Source: Marinifilum_A sediminis (GTDB lineage: Bacteria; Bacteroidota; Bacteroidia; Bacteroidales; Marinifilaceae). From it: 64,000 bases of DNA. Shown here piece after piece: positions 36,375 through 45,420 of the stretch. A program made the position numbers and the translations under genes. The first letter of the stretch is position 1. Each line of letters starts with the position of its first letter. The notes beneath the pieces were generated by a model. It saw nothing but the letters and a program-made list of their open reading frames with translations, was not told the DNA's origin and did not search any database. The stretch is from NCBI GenBank assembly GCA_947496465.1, contig CANMCX010000004.1, positions 62,001-126,000 on the forward strand. Direction: 5' to 3'.

Positions 36375-36538
36375 AAAAACATCGAGAACATTAGCTTTTC
36401 CTGTCTCTTCAAATTTATATTAAAGTAAATTTAGTTTTTTTTCACGATCCTCAGCTTCCTATATGAAAGATTTAGAGTTTTTTAAGATTTAACCCGAAAT
36501 TAAATACAGTTTTTTTATCAGAAATATGATGGGAAGGC

Positions 36539-36570
36539 TTGCAAACACTACTTTTTTTTCTCTATATTTG
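36539..36570 (+). promoter_or_regulatory. Promoter of tRNA-Arg copy 1
   Basis: TTG (36539-36541), 21 bases, TATATTTG (36563-36570), then CACCGCC, 22 bases before the tRNA. It matches the Bacteroidota vegetative promoter. Confidence 0.75.
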
Positions 36571-36592
36571 CACCGCCTTACAGAGGAAACAA

Positions 36593-36666
36593 GGACGCGT
36601 AGCATAACTGGATAGTGCACCACGTTACGGCCGTGGAGGTTGGGGGTTCGACTCCCTCCGTGTTCA
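36593..36666 (+). tRNA. tRNA-Arg (anticodon ACG), copy 1
   Basis: A 74-base cloverleaf: acceptor GGACGCG/CGTGTTC, D-arm GCAT...GTGC, anticodon stem CCACG/CGTGG with loop TTACGGC (anticodon ACG, read as ICG after editing), variable loop AGGTT, T-arm GGGGG TTCGACT CCCTC, discriminator A. CCA is not encoded. A perfect 10-bp terminator follows. Confidence 0.97.
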
Positions 36667-36670
36667 CAAA

Positions 36671-36698
36671 AACTTCGATAGTTTATCGAAGTTTTTTT
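36671..36698 (+). terminator. Terminator of tRNA-Arg copy 1
   Basis: A 10-bp perfect stem AACTTCGATA / TATCGAAGTT with a 3-base loop, then T residues. Confidence 0.92.
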
Positions 36699-36750
36699 AT
36701 CTGTTTTGCAAAACAAACAGAAATTTTTATCGTAAAAATAAACGCAGATG

Positions 36751-36784
36751 TTTGTAAATTACAATTAAAATTTCTTATATTTGC
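36751..36784 (+). promoter_or_regulatory. Promoter of tRNA-Arg copy 2
   Basis: TTTG (36751-36754), 22 bases, TATATTTG (36777-36784), followed by the same CACCGCC as at copy 1. Confidence 0.7.
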
Positions 36785-36803
36785 ACCGCCTTTTTAAGGA
36801 AAC

Positions 36804-36877
36804 GGACGCGTAGCATAACTGGATAGTGCACCTCGTTACGGCCGAGGAGGTTGGGGGTTCGACTCCCTCCGTGTTCA
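36804..36877 (+). tRNA. tRNA-Arg (anticodon ACG), copy 2
   Basis: Identical to copy 1 except in the anticodon stem, which is CCTCG/CGAGG instead of CCACG/CGTGG, so the two changes keep the base pair. It has the same anticodon loop TTACGGC and its own promoter and terminator, so it is not simply a read-through copy. Confidence 0.97.
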
Positions 36878-36880
36878 CAA

Positions 36881-36914
36881 AAAAACTCATCAAGAAATTG
36901 ATGAGTTTTTTTTT
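36881..36914. terminator. Terminator of tRNA-Arg copy 2, possibly shared with the peptidase gene
   Basis: A 13-bp stem AAAAACTCATCAA / TTGATGAGTTTTT with loop GAAA, then T residues. On the minus strand it lies 16 bases past the peptidase stop and is also followed by a T run. Confidence 0.9.
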
Positions 36915-36929
36915 ATTCCAAACTTTTAA

Positions 36930-38840
36930 TTATTGCTGCAAATGAGTTCCTAAGAATTTCTCCATTGAGCGATAAAAATCATATCTGTTTTCCTGATTAC
37001 GAAAACCATGCCCCTCATTGTCTTTCACCATGTATTCAACCTCTACACCACGTTTTCTCATCGCTTCAACCATCTGATCTGATTCATCGATGTTAACTCT
37101 AGGATCGTTAGCTCCCTGAGCTACAAATAAAGCAGCCGTAATTTTATCTGCATGTAAGGCAGGCGAAACTTCAGCCAACATTAAACTATCTTTTACAGGA
37201 TCACCTGCCATTTCGTAAAACATTTGACGATAAGGTTCCCAGTAAGGTGGAATGGTATTCATAAAAGTAAACATATTGCTCACTCCTACATAATCAACAC
37301 CACATTTATACAAATCAGGCGTAAATGCTAATCCTGCTAAAGTTGCATATCCACCATAACTGCCACCGTAGATTGCCACTTTTTCCTTGTCCGCAATTCC
37401 TTCGTCAATAGCCCATTTTACCGCATCACTAATATCATCCTGCATGGCTCTTCCCCATTGCTTAAACGAACATTCCCAAAATTCGCGTCCAAAGCCCGTT
37501 GAACCTCTAAAGTTCATCTGTAAAACAGCATATCCCCTATTAGCCAGGAACTGAATCTCCGGGTTAAAACCCCAATGATCTCTAGCCCAAGGACCACCAT
37601 GAGGATTTATCACGATAGGTAAATTTTTAGCTTCTACACCTACAGGCAAAGTAAGATAACCATGAATCGCTTTTCCATCGCGACTGGTGTACTTAATAGG
37701 TTTCATTTTAGCCATATACTTTTCATTAAGCCAAGGACTCACTTCCTGAATCAAACTTAATTCGTCTGTATCTTTATCGTAGAAATAGTATGCTCCCAAA
37801 GAACGATCACTGTAAGTTCTTACCAGAAATTTATCTTCATCTTTATTTGTACTTGTAAAATAACAATCATATTCTGACAATTCATTTTTCACACGCTTGT
37901 ACATTTTTTCGAATTCTTTATCGAACATTTTGTAATGGTGTAAATCTGTAGTGTAGGAAGCATAAGCCAAAACCTTTCTCTTTTTAGAATAAGATAATCC
38001 TTCCACATCTACCATTTCGTGTGCAAACAGTGTTTCCACTTCTTTTCCTGTCTTAGGATCAAAAATTACAATTTCTTGCTTGTCTCTTCCTAAATTAGAA
38101 CTGGCATATAACATCTTATTATCGAAAGTGAAAAAATGAGGAGACATGCTTTCCTTAAAGTTGGTTGTTAAGACAGGCTTAAATTCGTCTTTTTCAGTAT
38201 CACGATACAATAAAGTAGCATTTACCATATCGGTAACGGCAGTTGCTATTCTTAGTTTTCCATCATGATCTGTCATCCACCCTGTTATATTACCAGGATT
38301 TTCATAAAGCATCGTTAATTCTCCTGTAACAATATTTAATCGATACGGATCAAAAACACGAGCATCACGCTTATTCATCGAGATAATTATCTCATCGGGA
38401 ATCGCTTCCAAACGATCGATAATTCCTGTTCTCACATTTTCGAAGTCGGTAAAACAAATTAAATTCTTCCCATCAATATCAACTCCATACAGTTTGAAGT
38501 TCTCGTTCCCTCCGTCATCTTTCAAATACAGAATACGATTGTCGTTAGCCCAAAAATAACCAGATATATCTCTATCTGTTTCATAAGTTATCTGAATAGC
38601 TTTTTCCGAACCAATTTCCTGTACAAAAATATTCATGCGATCCTGATAAGGCGCTCGATAAGAAAATTTCGTTCCTTCCGGCGAAATACGATAAGAGGTT
38701 TTTTCAGGATTCTTAAAGAAATCTTCCAAGGCAATTGTAGGTGGTTTTTCCACTTTTGATTTTTTAGATTCTTTTGTTGTACATGACAACATAATTGTAG
38801 CAAGCATGAGCATACTCGCAAAGGCAATTTTTATTTTCAT
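36930..38840 (-). CDS. S9-family prolyl oligopeptidase / acyl-aminoacyl peptidase, lipoprotein
   Basis: A 636-residue exported peptidase from the ATG at 38838-38840 (lipobox TIMLSC). The N-terminal beta-propeller (about 45-370) precedes an alpha/beta-hydrolase domain with the full triad: Ser in YGGSYGGYA, Asp in QGANDPRVN, His in NEGHGFR. The oxyanion region is NPHGGPWARDHWGF. It cleaves short peptides in the periplasm by family knowledge; specificity (Pro, or N-acyl) is not visible. The gene is divergent from the galactanase pseudogene, with 215 bases between them. Confidence 0.9.
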   Translation of the reverse strand: MKIKIAFASMLMLATIMLSCTTKESKKSKVEKPPTIALEDFFKNPEKTSYRISPEGTKFSYRAPYQDRMNIFVQEIGSEKAIQITYETDRDISGYFWANDNRILYLKDDGGNENFKLYGVDIDGKNLICFTDFENVRTGIIDRLEAIPDEIIISMNKRDARVFDPYRLNIVTGELTMLYENPGNITGWMTDHDGKLRIATAVTDMVNATLLYRDTEKDEFKPVLTTNFKESMSPHFFTFDNKMLYASSNLGRDKQEIVIFDPKTGKEVETLFAHEMVDVEGLSYSKKRKVLAYASYTTDLHHYKMFDKEFEKMYKRVKNELSEYDCYFTSTNKDEDKFLVRTYSDRSLGAYYFYDKDTDELSLIQEVSPWLNEKYMAKMKPIKYTSRDGKAIHGYLTLPVGVEAKNLPIVINPHGGPWARDHWGFNPEIQFLANRGYAVLQMNFRGSTGFGREFWECSFKQWGRAMQDDISDAVKWAIDEGIADKEKVAIYGGSYGGYATLAGLAFTPDLYKCGVDYVGVSNMFTFMNTIPPYWEPYRQMFYEMAGDPVKDSLMLAEVSPALHADKITAALFVAQGANDPRVNIDESDQMVEAMRKRGVEVEYMVKDNEGHGFRNQENRYDFYRSMEKFLGTHLQQ

Positions 38841-39055
38841 AGCTAATAAAGTATTGATGAACAACTAAATGAAACATTAATTTACAACAATATTTAGTAG
38901 CAAACAATAACTTATATCTAATAAAAAAGTGGGAAATAACACTTTTTAAAATGTCAATTATCAAATGATTTATTAATCACAAATTAGCCTCATTTTATAA
39001 ACGAGCTTATTTGATCTTAAAATATTCGTAGATTTACCTCAATTCAAAACATTTT

Positions 39056-40117
39056 ATGCGCACAAAGCTTATTTTTTTATTACTATTGAGTCTTACAGTA
39101 AGTTCCTGTTCTAAAAACAACAATGAAGAGCCTCCTCTTGTTAACGAATTTATTAAGGGAGTAGATTTATCCTTCTTACCACAAATTGAAGAATCAAATA
39201 TTGTTTTCACAGATAATGGAATAACTTCTGATGCCTTAAATATTTAAAAAAAAAATGGATTAAATACTGTTCGGATTAGACTCTGGCATTCGCCTGTCAA
39301 TAAACATTCTGCTTTTGAAGAAGTGAAAACACTATCAAAAAGAGCTAAGTCTATAGGCTTAAAAGTGTGGATTTGTGCACACTATTCCGATACCTGGGCT
39401 GATCCTGCAAATCAAGAAATACCACAATCCTGGTCGAATTTAAATTTTGAACAACTTACTGATAGTGTATATTCTTATACAACAAAGATTATGAATGAAA
39501 TTCAACCCGATTACATACAAATTGGAAATGAAATAAATTCAGGTTTTTTATTTCCCCATGGAAATATTGATACAAATTTTTCTCAATTTAAAACACTTGT
39601 AAAATCAGGTATTAAAGCGGTTCGCGATTCTGATACAGAATGCAAAATTATGCTTCATTATGCCGGTCATTCCTACGCCTCATCATTCTTCTCTAATTTA
39701 AATCATTTAGATTTTGATATCATAGCTCTCTCCTATTATCCCCTATGGCATGGGAAAGATTTAAATGAATTGAAAACCAATCTCATTCAATTGAAAAATC
39801 AATATGACAAATCGGTAGTTATTGCTGAAACGGCCTATCCTTTTACTTTGTCTTGGAACGATTGGACGAATAATATTGTAGGTCTTGAAGAACAACTCAT
39901 TTTACCGGATTATCCTGCAACTCCAAACGGACAATTGGATTTTCTTTTAAAGGTTCGAGAAATTTGCAAAGTAACGAATGCGCTTGGTTTTTGTTATTGG
40001 GGAGCTGAATATGTGGCTTTCGAAGGAGCAGAATCGAAAAATGGTTCGAGCTGGGAAAACCAAGCTTTATTTAATTTTAAGAATGAACTGCTACCCGCTG
40101 CTGAGGCGTTCAATTAA
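39056..40117 (+). pseudogene. GH53 endo-beta-1,4-galactanase interrupted by an in-frame stop
   Basis: A reading frame of about 353 codons with a lipoprotein signal (LTVSSC) and a GH53 domain from IKGVDLSFLPQIEE onward. TAA at 39245-39247 interrupts it, inside DALNI-stop-KKNGLNTVRIRLW. The frame before and after the stop is the same, so one base change (for example TTA to TAA) explains it. The rest is intact: acid/base Glu in QIGNEINSG and nucleophile Glu in VIAETAYP are present, as is LRLW-like strand 2 (RIRLW). If functional, it would cleave type I arabinogalactan. No galactan-uptake genes are nearby. Confidence 0.85.
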
Positions 40118-40173
40118 ATATAAAATAAATTCATATTCAAGTTTACTCTTCTAAATAAAGAATAAAACACACA

Positions 40174-40193
40174 AAAAGACCTCAAAGTCTTTT
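40174..40193 (+). terminator. Weak terminator after the galactanase region
   Basis: The stem AAAAGAC / GTCTTTT with a 6-base loop and following TATTAAAA. Confidence 0.55.
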
Positions 40194-40256
40194 ATTAAAA
40201 CTATTTTTATCTCGTCTAAATTAAATTAGACCTGATTAAAAGTGGAGAATAATAAA

Positions 40257-41747
40257 ATGACTAAAAACTTTTCTGAATACTTAAAAGAGTTTGAACAAAC
40301 TCTAAAGTCGGTATTTTACGAACGAGATGACATTAATAAATTCAGTTTAAACCGTGGTTTTCCACCATTGGTAATGCGAGAGATAATGTCTGGATCACCT
40401 CTATCTGTAGCCATTCCAGAAAATTACGGTGGACGTGGAGCTAAGGTGAAAGAATGTTTAGGTATACTATCATCGGCGGCATATGAGTCCTTACCATTGG
40501 CACTAACACTAGGTATAAATATTGCCTTGTTTCTTGAGCCTGTTGCAAAATACGCGAATGATACCGTTAAAAATGGCATTTTCAAGCGCTTTCTGGAAAA
40601 ACAACAAATGGGTGGATTGATGATTACCGAGCCTGATTTTGGTAGTGATGCCCTAAACATGCAAACCCATTACACAAAAACCGATGATCGCTACCATATT
40701 AAAGGAACCAAACACTGGCAAGGATTAACCGGATTAGCAGACTTCTGGCTTATTACTTCCCGTCAAAAAAATGAAAAAGGAGATTTAGGACGCGACATTG
40801 ACTTTTTTATTTGCGATGTAACTCAAAAAAACCAACAAGTTGTAGTTGAGGAATATTTTGATAATCTAGGATTGTACATGATTCCTTATGGCACAAATAA
40901 ACTTGACGTGCAAATTCCACAAGAATACAAATTAGAACCAGAAAGTTCAGGCGTAAAAATGATGCTTGACATTCTTCACAGAAGTAGAATGCAATTTCCT
41001 GGTATGGGACTAGGCTTTATCAAACGATTAATGGATGAAGCCATTGATCAGTGCAAAACAAGGATTGTTGGCGGTAAGAGTTTACTTTCATTTGATCAAG
41101 TGCAACACCAAATCTCTAAAATGCAATCTGCCTACACCATTTGTTCTGCTTTGTGTGTGCGTAGTAGCAACAAAAGTGGCCTTGAAAACAATTTAGCTAC
41201 CGATGGAATTGAAGCCAATAGTATTAAAACAGTTGTGACCGATTTAATGCAGGAAGCAGCTCAAACTTTGGTACAACTTTCAGGAGCCAAAGGATACCGT
41301 TTAAGTCATATTGGCGGACGAGGAATTGTGGATAGCAGACCGTTTCAGATTTTTGAAGGAGCCAACGAAATGCTCTACACTCAAATTTCAGATATGATTC
41401 TTAAACTAATGAAGAAAAAAAAGGAGACCAATCTTTTTCAATTCCTAAAAGAATTTAATCTAACTGATAAGGCTTCTGAGTATTTTAAAAAAGAGATCAA
41501 CTTTTCAATTGATTTTGATCTTCCTCAACGAAAATTGGTTGATTTAGGAAAAGCTTTGGGTAGAATTGTTTCTGCTGGTTTTGTTCTTGATTTGGAAGAT
41601 AAAGGCTTTAGAAAAGATTTGATCACAAATTGTATTGATTCCTTACAGCAAGATATTAGCAATTTAATTAACTCCTATCATATCAACAAAGGAGTTTCGA
41701 GCATAGAAAACTACAACGAAGGAAGTTCATGGATTGAAATGGCTTAA
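40257..41747 (+). CDS. Acyl-CoA dehydrogenase family flavoprotein
   Basis: A 496-residue soluble flavoenzyme that should oxidise an acyl-CoA or related thioester with FAD. The ATG at 40257 has GGAG 10 bases upstream; a GTG 15 bases earlier is less likely. Family blocks are MITEPDFGSDALNMQT (FAD/substrate loop, about 130), the IKGTKHWQGLTGLADFWLI beta domain start, the SRMQFPGMGLGFIKRLMDEA helix, and QIFEGANEMLYTQ, which holds the usual C-terminal Glu/Arg region (about 365). Slightly longer than standard members (about 380-400) owing to a C-terminal helical part. No electron-transfer flavoprotein gene is near, so substrate and pathway are open. Confidence 0.85.
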   Translation: MTKNFSEYLKEFEQTLKSVFYERDDINKFSLNRGFPPLVMREIMSGSPLSVAIPENYGGRGAKVKECLGILSSAAYESLPLALTLGINIALFLEPVAKYANDTVKNGIFKRFLEKQQMGGLMITEPDFGSDALNMQTHYTKTDDRYHIKGTKHWQGLTGLADFWLITSRQKNEKGDLGRDIDFFICDVTQKNQQVVVEEYFDNLGLYMIPYGTNKLDVQIPQEYKLEPESSGVKMMLDILHRSRMQFPGMGLGFIKRLMDEAIDQCKTRIVGGKSLLSFDQVQHQISKMQSAYTICSALCVRSSNKSGLENNLATDGIEANSIKTVVTDLMQEAAQTLVQLSGAKGYRLSHIGGRGIVDSRPFQIFEGANEMLYTQISDMILKLMKKKKETNLFQFLKEFNLTDKASEYFKKEINFSIDFDLPQRKLVDLGKALGRIVSAGFVLDLEDKGFRKDLITNCIDSLQQDISNLINSYHINKGVSSIENYNEGSSWIEMA

Positions 41748-41770
41748 AACAAATACATATCTTATGTGCG

Positions 41771-41799
41771 AAACCACCTCATTATTGAGGTGGTTTTTT
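41771..41799 (+). terminator. Terminator after the acyl-CoA dehydrogenase gene
   Basis: A 10-bp perfect stem AAACCACCTC / GAGGTGGTTT with a 6-base loop and a T run. Confidence 0.93.
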
Positions 41800-41870
41800 A
41801 TTTGCTATTTACAATGATTATTTATTATGTAGCAGTAATAATCCACACTTAATTAACAGTATATTTTGCT

Positions 41871-41878
41871 TATATTTG
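41871..41878 (+). promoter_or_regulatory. -7 promoter element for the regulatory-domain protein
   Basis: TATATTTG, an exact match to TAnnTTTG, 58 bases before the ATG at 41937. Confidence 0.55.
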
Positions 41879-41936
41879 GTAATATAAGCAACTTAACAAA
41901 CCCAAATCTCTAGTTAAAACTATAAATCCAACCCAA

Positions 41937-43040
41937 ATGAAATGTAACGTGAGCAAATACACAATCATTACAATGATATTACTGCTGTGTTTAAACAATA
42001 CACTTTTAGCTCAAAAAAACAGTAAATTAATTACTGGGAAAATCATTAACAAACACACAAAGCAACCCATTCAAAATGTGGAAATTTTTATTTCAGGAAC
42101 TACAATTGGAACTACGACAGGAAAAGATGGTACGTTTAGCATTAAATCCCCTTATATTCCTTGTCATTTAGGTGTTAATCATGTTAGTTATCTATCCAGA
42201 GTATTCACAATAACATCAGCTTCTCATTTAAATATTGAACTCATACTTAATTCGCGAAATATTAACGAAGTTAAAGTAAAGGGTAAAAATTTAAGGCGTA
42301 AAAATCTTCGATTATTTTACAAATACTTCATGTTAAATGCCGATCGGGAACAAATAAAAATCCTTAACGATTCGGTACTTAAGTTTAAACGTAGCGAGTA
42401 TAATTTTCACGCTTATTGCAAATCACCACTACTCATCGAGAACAGATATTTAGGATATCGAATAAAAGTTTTAATACAAGATTTTAGTATCTGCAAAAAG
42501 CAACAGCCCGGAGGGAAAAATGTCAAATTAAAATCTATCAGTGGTGAAGATAGTTACAAACTATCAGCATTTTACTTTTATGAAAATTTACCAACTAAAA
42601 ACGCTCTTCATATACAAAACATTGCACTCAATCGCAGAGGTCATTACTATGGTTCACTAAGGCATTTTCTTACCAGTTTATATTTTAAGAAACTAAATTC
42701 AAATGGTTATTTAATAAAACACCATTCTGATTCAACCGTAGCTGCATTTACTCTAACTTATGAGGAGCGCAATCTTAAAAGATATAAATTCAACAAAGAT
42801 CTTTTAAATGTTACCTATTACTATGACAATGAACAAAGACCTAAACAGTTGCCTCTTACTATGGGGGAATACTTTTATTCAAATACAACATTTATGTCTC
42901 TGGGCAAAGAATTCGATGTTCGTCCTAATGGTACATCTTCAAACTTATCTTTTGAGATAAGAGGTGATATGGGGCAACGTTCCTTGGTAAATACTCTGCC
43001 TAATGATTATGAACCATCATTTTTAATATCACCTCGATAA
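41937..43040 (+). CDS. Exported protein with CarboxypepD_reg-like domain
   Basis: A 367-residue protein with a signal peptide (about 1-25, MILLLCLNNTLLAQ). The carboxypeptidase-regulatory-like beta-sandwich (about 31-105) has GKIINKHTKQPIQNVEIFIS, then GTTTGKDGTFSI, as found at the N-terminus of SusC-type receptors. Here no plug or barrel follows. The remaining 260 residues (about 120-367) are a mixed domain (LFYKYFMLNADREQIKILND; SEYNFHAYCKS) seen in Bacteroidota proteins of unknown function. Likely in the periplasm or at the outer membrane. Function unknown. Confidence 0.75.
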   Translation: MKCNVSKYTIITMILLLCLNNTLLAQKNSKLITGKIINKHTKQPIQNVEIFISGTTIGTTTGKDGTFSIKSPYIPCHLGVNHVSYLSRVFTITSASHLNIELILNSRNINEVKVKGKNLRRKNLRLFYKYFMLNADREQIKILNDSVLKFKRSEYNFHAYCKSPLLIENRYLGYRIKVLIQDFSICKKQQPGGKNVKLKSISGEDSYKLSAFYFYENLPTKNALHIQNIALNRRGHYYGSLRHFLTSLYFKKLNSNGYLIKHHSDSTVAAFTLTYEERNLKRYKFNKDLLNVTYYYDNEQRPKQLPLTMGEYFYSNTTFMSLGKEFDVRPNGTSSNLSFEIRGDMGQRSLVNTLPNDYEPSFLISPR

Positions 43041-43164
43041 TTTTTCAATCATAATTTTAATTTATGGTTTATTAACATTTGATCGTAAAATTAACAATAT
43101 AAGATTCCTATATTTGATTGAAAACTAGTAGTAACAAAAAATCAAATACAAAAAACAGCTATTT

Positions 43165-43980
43165 ATGAAATTAAAATTAGCAATAGCACTTTTATTTAGT
43201 GCTTTATTTACATTCGGAACAGTTGCACAAGAAACAAAGGTTAAAAAGCCAAAAACATATTATTTTATCGATGGCAAAGAGGTTACTAAAGAGGATATTT
43301 ACAAACTAAAACCCGAACAAATTAAATCATTAAATACAAGCATTTCAGATGATCAAAAAAACCAATTAATAAAAAAATATGGTGACGAAGCTGAAGATGC
43401 AATAATAATGGAGATTATTCTTAAAACGGAGGAGGAAATTAAAAATACAAAACCCATTACATCCGAGGAAGCTGCGGCAATGGGTGAAAAAATGGCAAAA
43501 CAGCAAAAAGAGAGAGAAAAAAAAATAAAAGAATCTACACTCGTAAATACAGGTGATTTGGCTCCTGATTTTACTGTTGAAATGCTAGATGGAAAAAATA
43601 TTAAACTATCTGATTTAAAAGGTAAAGTCGTGCTTTTAAACTTTTGGGCAACCTGGTGTGCTCCATGCATGAGAGAATTGTACGAAATGCCTGAGAAAGT
43701 ATTGCAACCTTTTGCCGATAAAAATTTTGTATTTCTGCCTATTTCACGCGGTGAGAAAAAAGAAATGGTTGCTAAAAAAATAGAAAGATTAAAGAGTAAA
43801 GGAATTTCTTTCGATGCTGGATTGGATCCAAAAGAAGAAATTTTCAAACTATATGCTACCAACTATATTCCTCGTAATTACTTAATCGATCAAAACGGTA
43901 AAGTGGTTTATACTTCGATTGGCTACAGCGAAGAGAAATTGAATGAATTAATTTCGAAAATTGAAGAATTATTAAAGTAA
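43165..43980 (+). CDS. TlpA/ResA-like periplasmic thiol-disulfide protein
   Basis: A 271-residue exported redoxin. The signal peptide is 1-21. A Lys/Glu-rich helical segment (about 25-125) is followed by a thioredoxin-like domain (about 130-271): GDLAPDFTVEMLDGK, VVLLNFWATWCAPCMREL with the CxxC site, and the cis-Pro region YIPRNYLIDQNGK. The N-terminal helical segment is not typical of TlpA/ResA and resembles other Bacteroidota members with extra domains. Likely reduces cysteines of exported proteins. Single gene with strong terminator. Confidence 0.85.
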   Translation: MKLKLAIALLFSALFTFGTVAQETKVKKPKTYYFIDGKEVTKEDIYKLKPEQIKSLNTSISDDQKNQLIKKYGDEAEDAIIMEIILKTEEEIKNTKPITSEEAAAMGEKMAKQQKEREKKIKESTLVNTGDLAPDFTVEMLDGKNIKLSDLKGKVVLLNFWATWCAPCMRELYEMPEKVLQPFADKNFVFLPISRGEKKEMVAKKIERLKSKGISFDAGLDPKEEIFKLYATNYIPRNYLIDQNGKVVYTSIGYSEEKLNELISKIEELLK

Positions 43981-44000
43981 GCGAAAAGAATAATTTGTAA

Positions 44001-44040
44001 CACAAAAGAGATCAAGCTTTAAAGCTTATCTCTTTTGTGT
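44001..44040. terminator. Bidirectional terminator between convergent genes
   Basis: A 12-bp perfect stem CACAAAAGAGAT / ATCTCTTTTGTG (44001-44012 with 44028-44039) whose loop holds an inner AAGCTTTAAAGCTT palindrome. It separates the TlpA-like gene from the barrel protein gene. Confidence 0.85.
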
Positions 44041-44088
44041 TTAATATCACTTCTTCTCCTATTAAAGAAAGTGATAATTTAGTAGGTA

Positions 44089-45420
44089 TTAAAAATTATA
44101 TCTAATTCCGGTAAGAATTCCTATTGAGTATGGTTTATAATCAAATTCACTACTCTTATTTATAGAATTCAAATAGTACTTAAATGTCGGTTCAACACCT
44201 ATTTGTAGTTTTGAGTTCAGTTTGTATTCAAATCCTAAACCAACTAAAGAGCTAAAATTTGTAGTACGTAAATTCTCGATCTCACCAATCTTACGCTTCG
44301 ATCCTGAGGTATCATATACACCATTAGCAACAATAAAGTTAGCACCCAACCCACCACTTACAAAAACACCTAACCTTTTTTGAGTTAAGCTGTATCGTAA
44401 AATAAATGGCACTTCTATTGTCTCAAAGTTCTGCATTATATTCGATGATGAGTAGGAAGAATTTACATACTCACTATTTGCAGCTTGTGATGAATGATTT
44501 GAAAATTTAATTGCTCCTGCTGATGTTGAAGCTGGAAAAACTTTTCTTCCATTAGAACCAACAAAAGATGATCCTGATTCTCCAGTTAAATTCGCATCGT
44601 AAAATAACATTTCCTGACCACCTCCACTACTTAAATCTTGCCCAAAACTATTATATAAGAACCCTGTTTGAAGAGCGAGTTTTTTTCCCAATGCATAATT
44701 AACTTTAACTCCACCTCCAAAACTTACAATACCACTTGCAGCACTCTCTGCAGAAGTTTCATTGGAATATGCAGAAGATACTTGCCCCAATATCGACCAT
44801 CTGTTTTCTTTTAAGGCATCTTTCGATTCTTGCTCCATTAACATCAAATTGGCTTTTATTTGCATTTCATCTGCTAAAAGAACTACTGGATCGACCTTTT
44901 GTGCCAAATTATATTTCAGCTCTTGAGATGAATCTTTATCGCGAGTAAACAATCGGCTAAATCCTAATGGAATTGCATCAATAATAGATTCTTTTGGAAT
45001 TGAACCTGCCTTTGATTCTCTAACTATAAGAACATTAGATTTTGATACGTTCGATTCAGGCTTGGAAATGATATTATTCAGATCTGTGCTCTTCGTATTT
45101 TTTGCTTCTATATTTTGTGAATTAAATTCTTGATTGTCATTTTCTATCGTTTTTTCAGAATCCGTTTTAGTATTAGCGCTTATTTGCTCAAATTGTATAG
45201 CATTAGAATTAACATCGAAAAGTGCTTGATTAGTGATACTGAATAATAGAAGAATAGCGGCTGCTATTCCAGTTGAAATGTAAATTACTAACATTTTCTT
45301 TTTACGTTTTGCAAGCATCTTTCCATTAATTGCATTCCAAACCTCAGGATTCGGCTCAACACTCAATCCTTTCAATCTATCTGCAAACAGACTATCAATA
45401 TGTTTGTTTTCGTCTAGCAT
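44089..45420 (-). CDS. Anti-sigma-like protein with inner-membrane segment and PorT-like beta-barrel domain
   Basis: A 443-residue protein with three parts. A cytosolic N-terminus (1-42, VEPNPEVWNAINGKMLAKRKKK) is like the start of anti-sigma factors. A single membrane helix follows (about 43-62). Next come a Ser/Asn-rich linker (about 70-200) and a C-terminal outer-membrane-barrel-like domain (about 205-443, ending GILTGIRYNF). It overlaps the ECF sigma gene by 7 bases, so they are translationally coupled. Proteins of this layout occur beside ECF sigma factors in Bacteroidota. How one chain places a barrel-like domain beyond an inner-membrane helix is unclear; the domain may stay periplasmic. 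Confidence 0.8.
   Translation of the reverse strand: MLDENKHIDSLFADRLKGLSVEPNPEVWNAINGKMLAKRKKKMLVIYISTGIAAAILLLFSITNQALFDVNSNAIQFEQISANTKTDSEKTIENDNQEFNSQNIEAKNTKSTDLNNIISKPESNVSKSNVLIVRESKAGSIPKESIIDAIPLGFSRLFTRDKDSSQELKYNLAQKVDPVVLLADEMQIKANLMLMEQESKDALKENRWSILGQVSSAYSNETSAESAASGIVSFGGGVKVNYALGKKLALQTGFLYNSFGQDLSSGGGQEMLFYDANLTGESGSSFVGSNGRKVFPASTSAGAIKFSNHSSQAANSEYVNSSYSSSNIMQNFETIEVPFILRYSLTQKRLGVFVSGGLGANFIVANGVYDTSGSKRKIGEIENLRTTNFSSLVGLGFEYKLNSKLQIGVEPTFKYYLNSINKSSEFDYKPYSIGILTGIRYNF

Noticed and set aside
36489..36716. Minus-strand frame of 75 residues over the first tRNA-Arg
   Set aside because: Antisense to a tRNA gene; the apparent protein is a translation of tRNA sequence.
38841..38864. 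Longer TTG-start reading of the S9 peptidase
   Set aside because: The ATG at 38840 gives a clean lipoprotein signal; the extra residues do not.
39245..39256. Programmed frameshift at the A10 run in the galactanase
   Set aside because: The frame is identical on both sides of the stop, so a single shift would not restore the protein.
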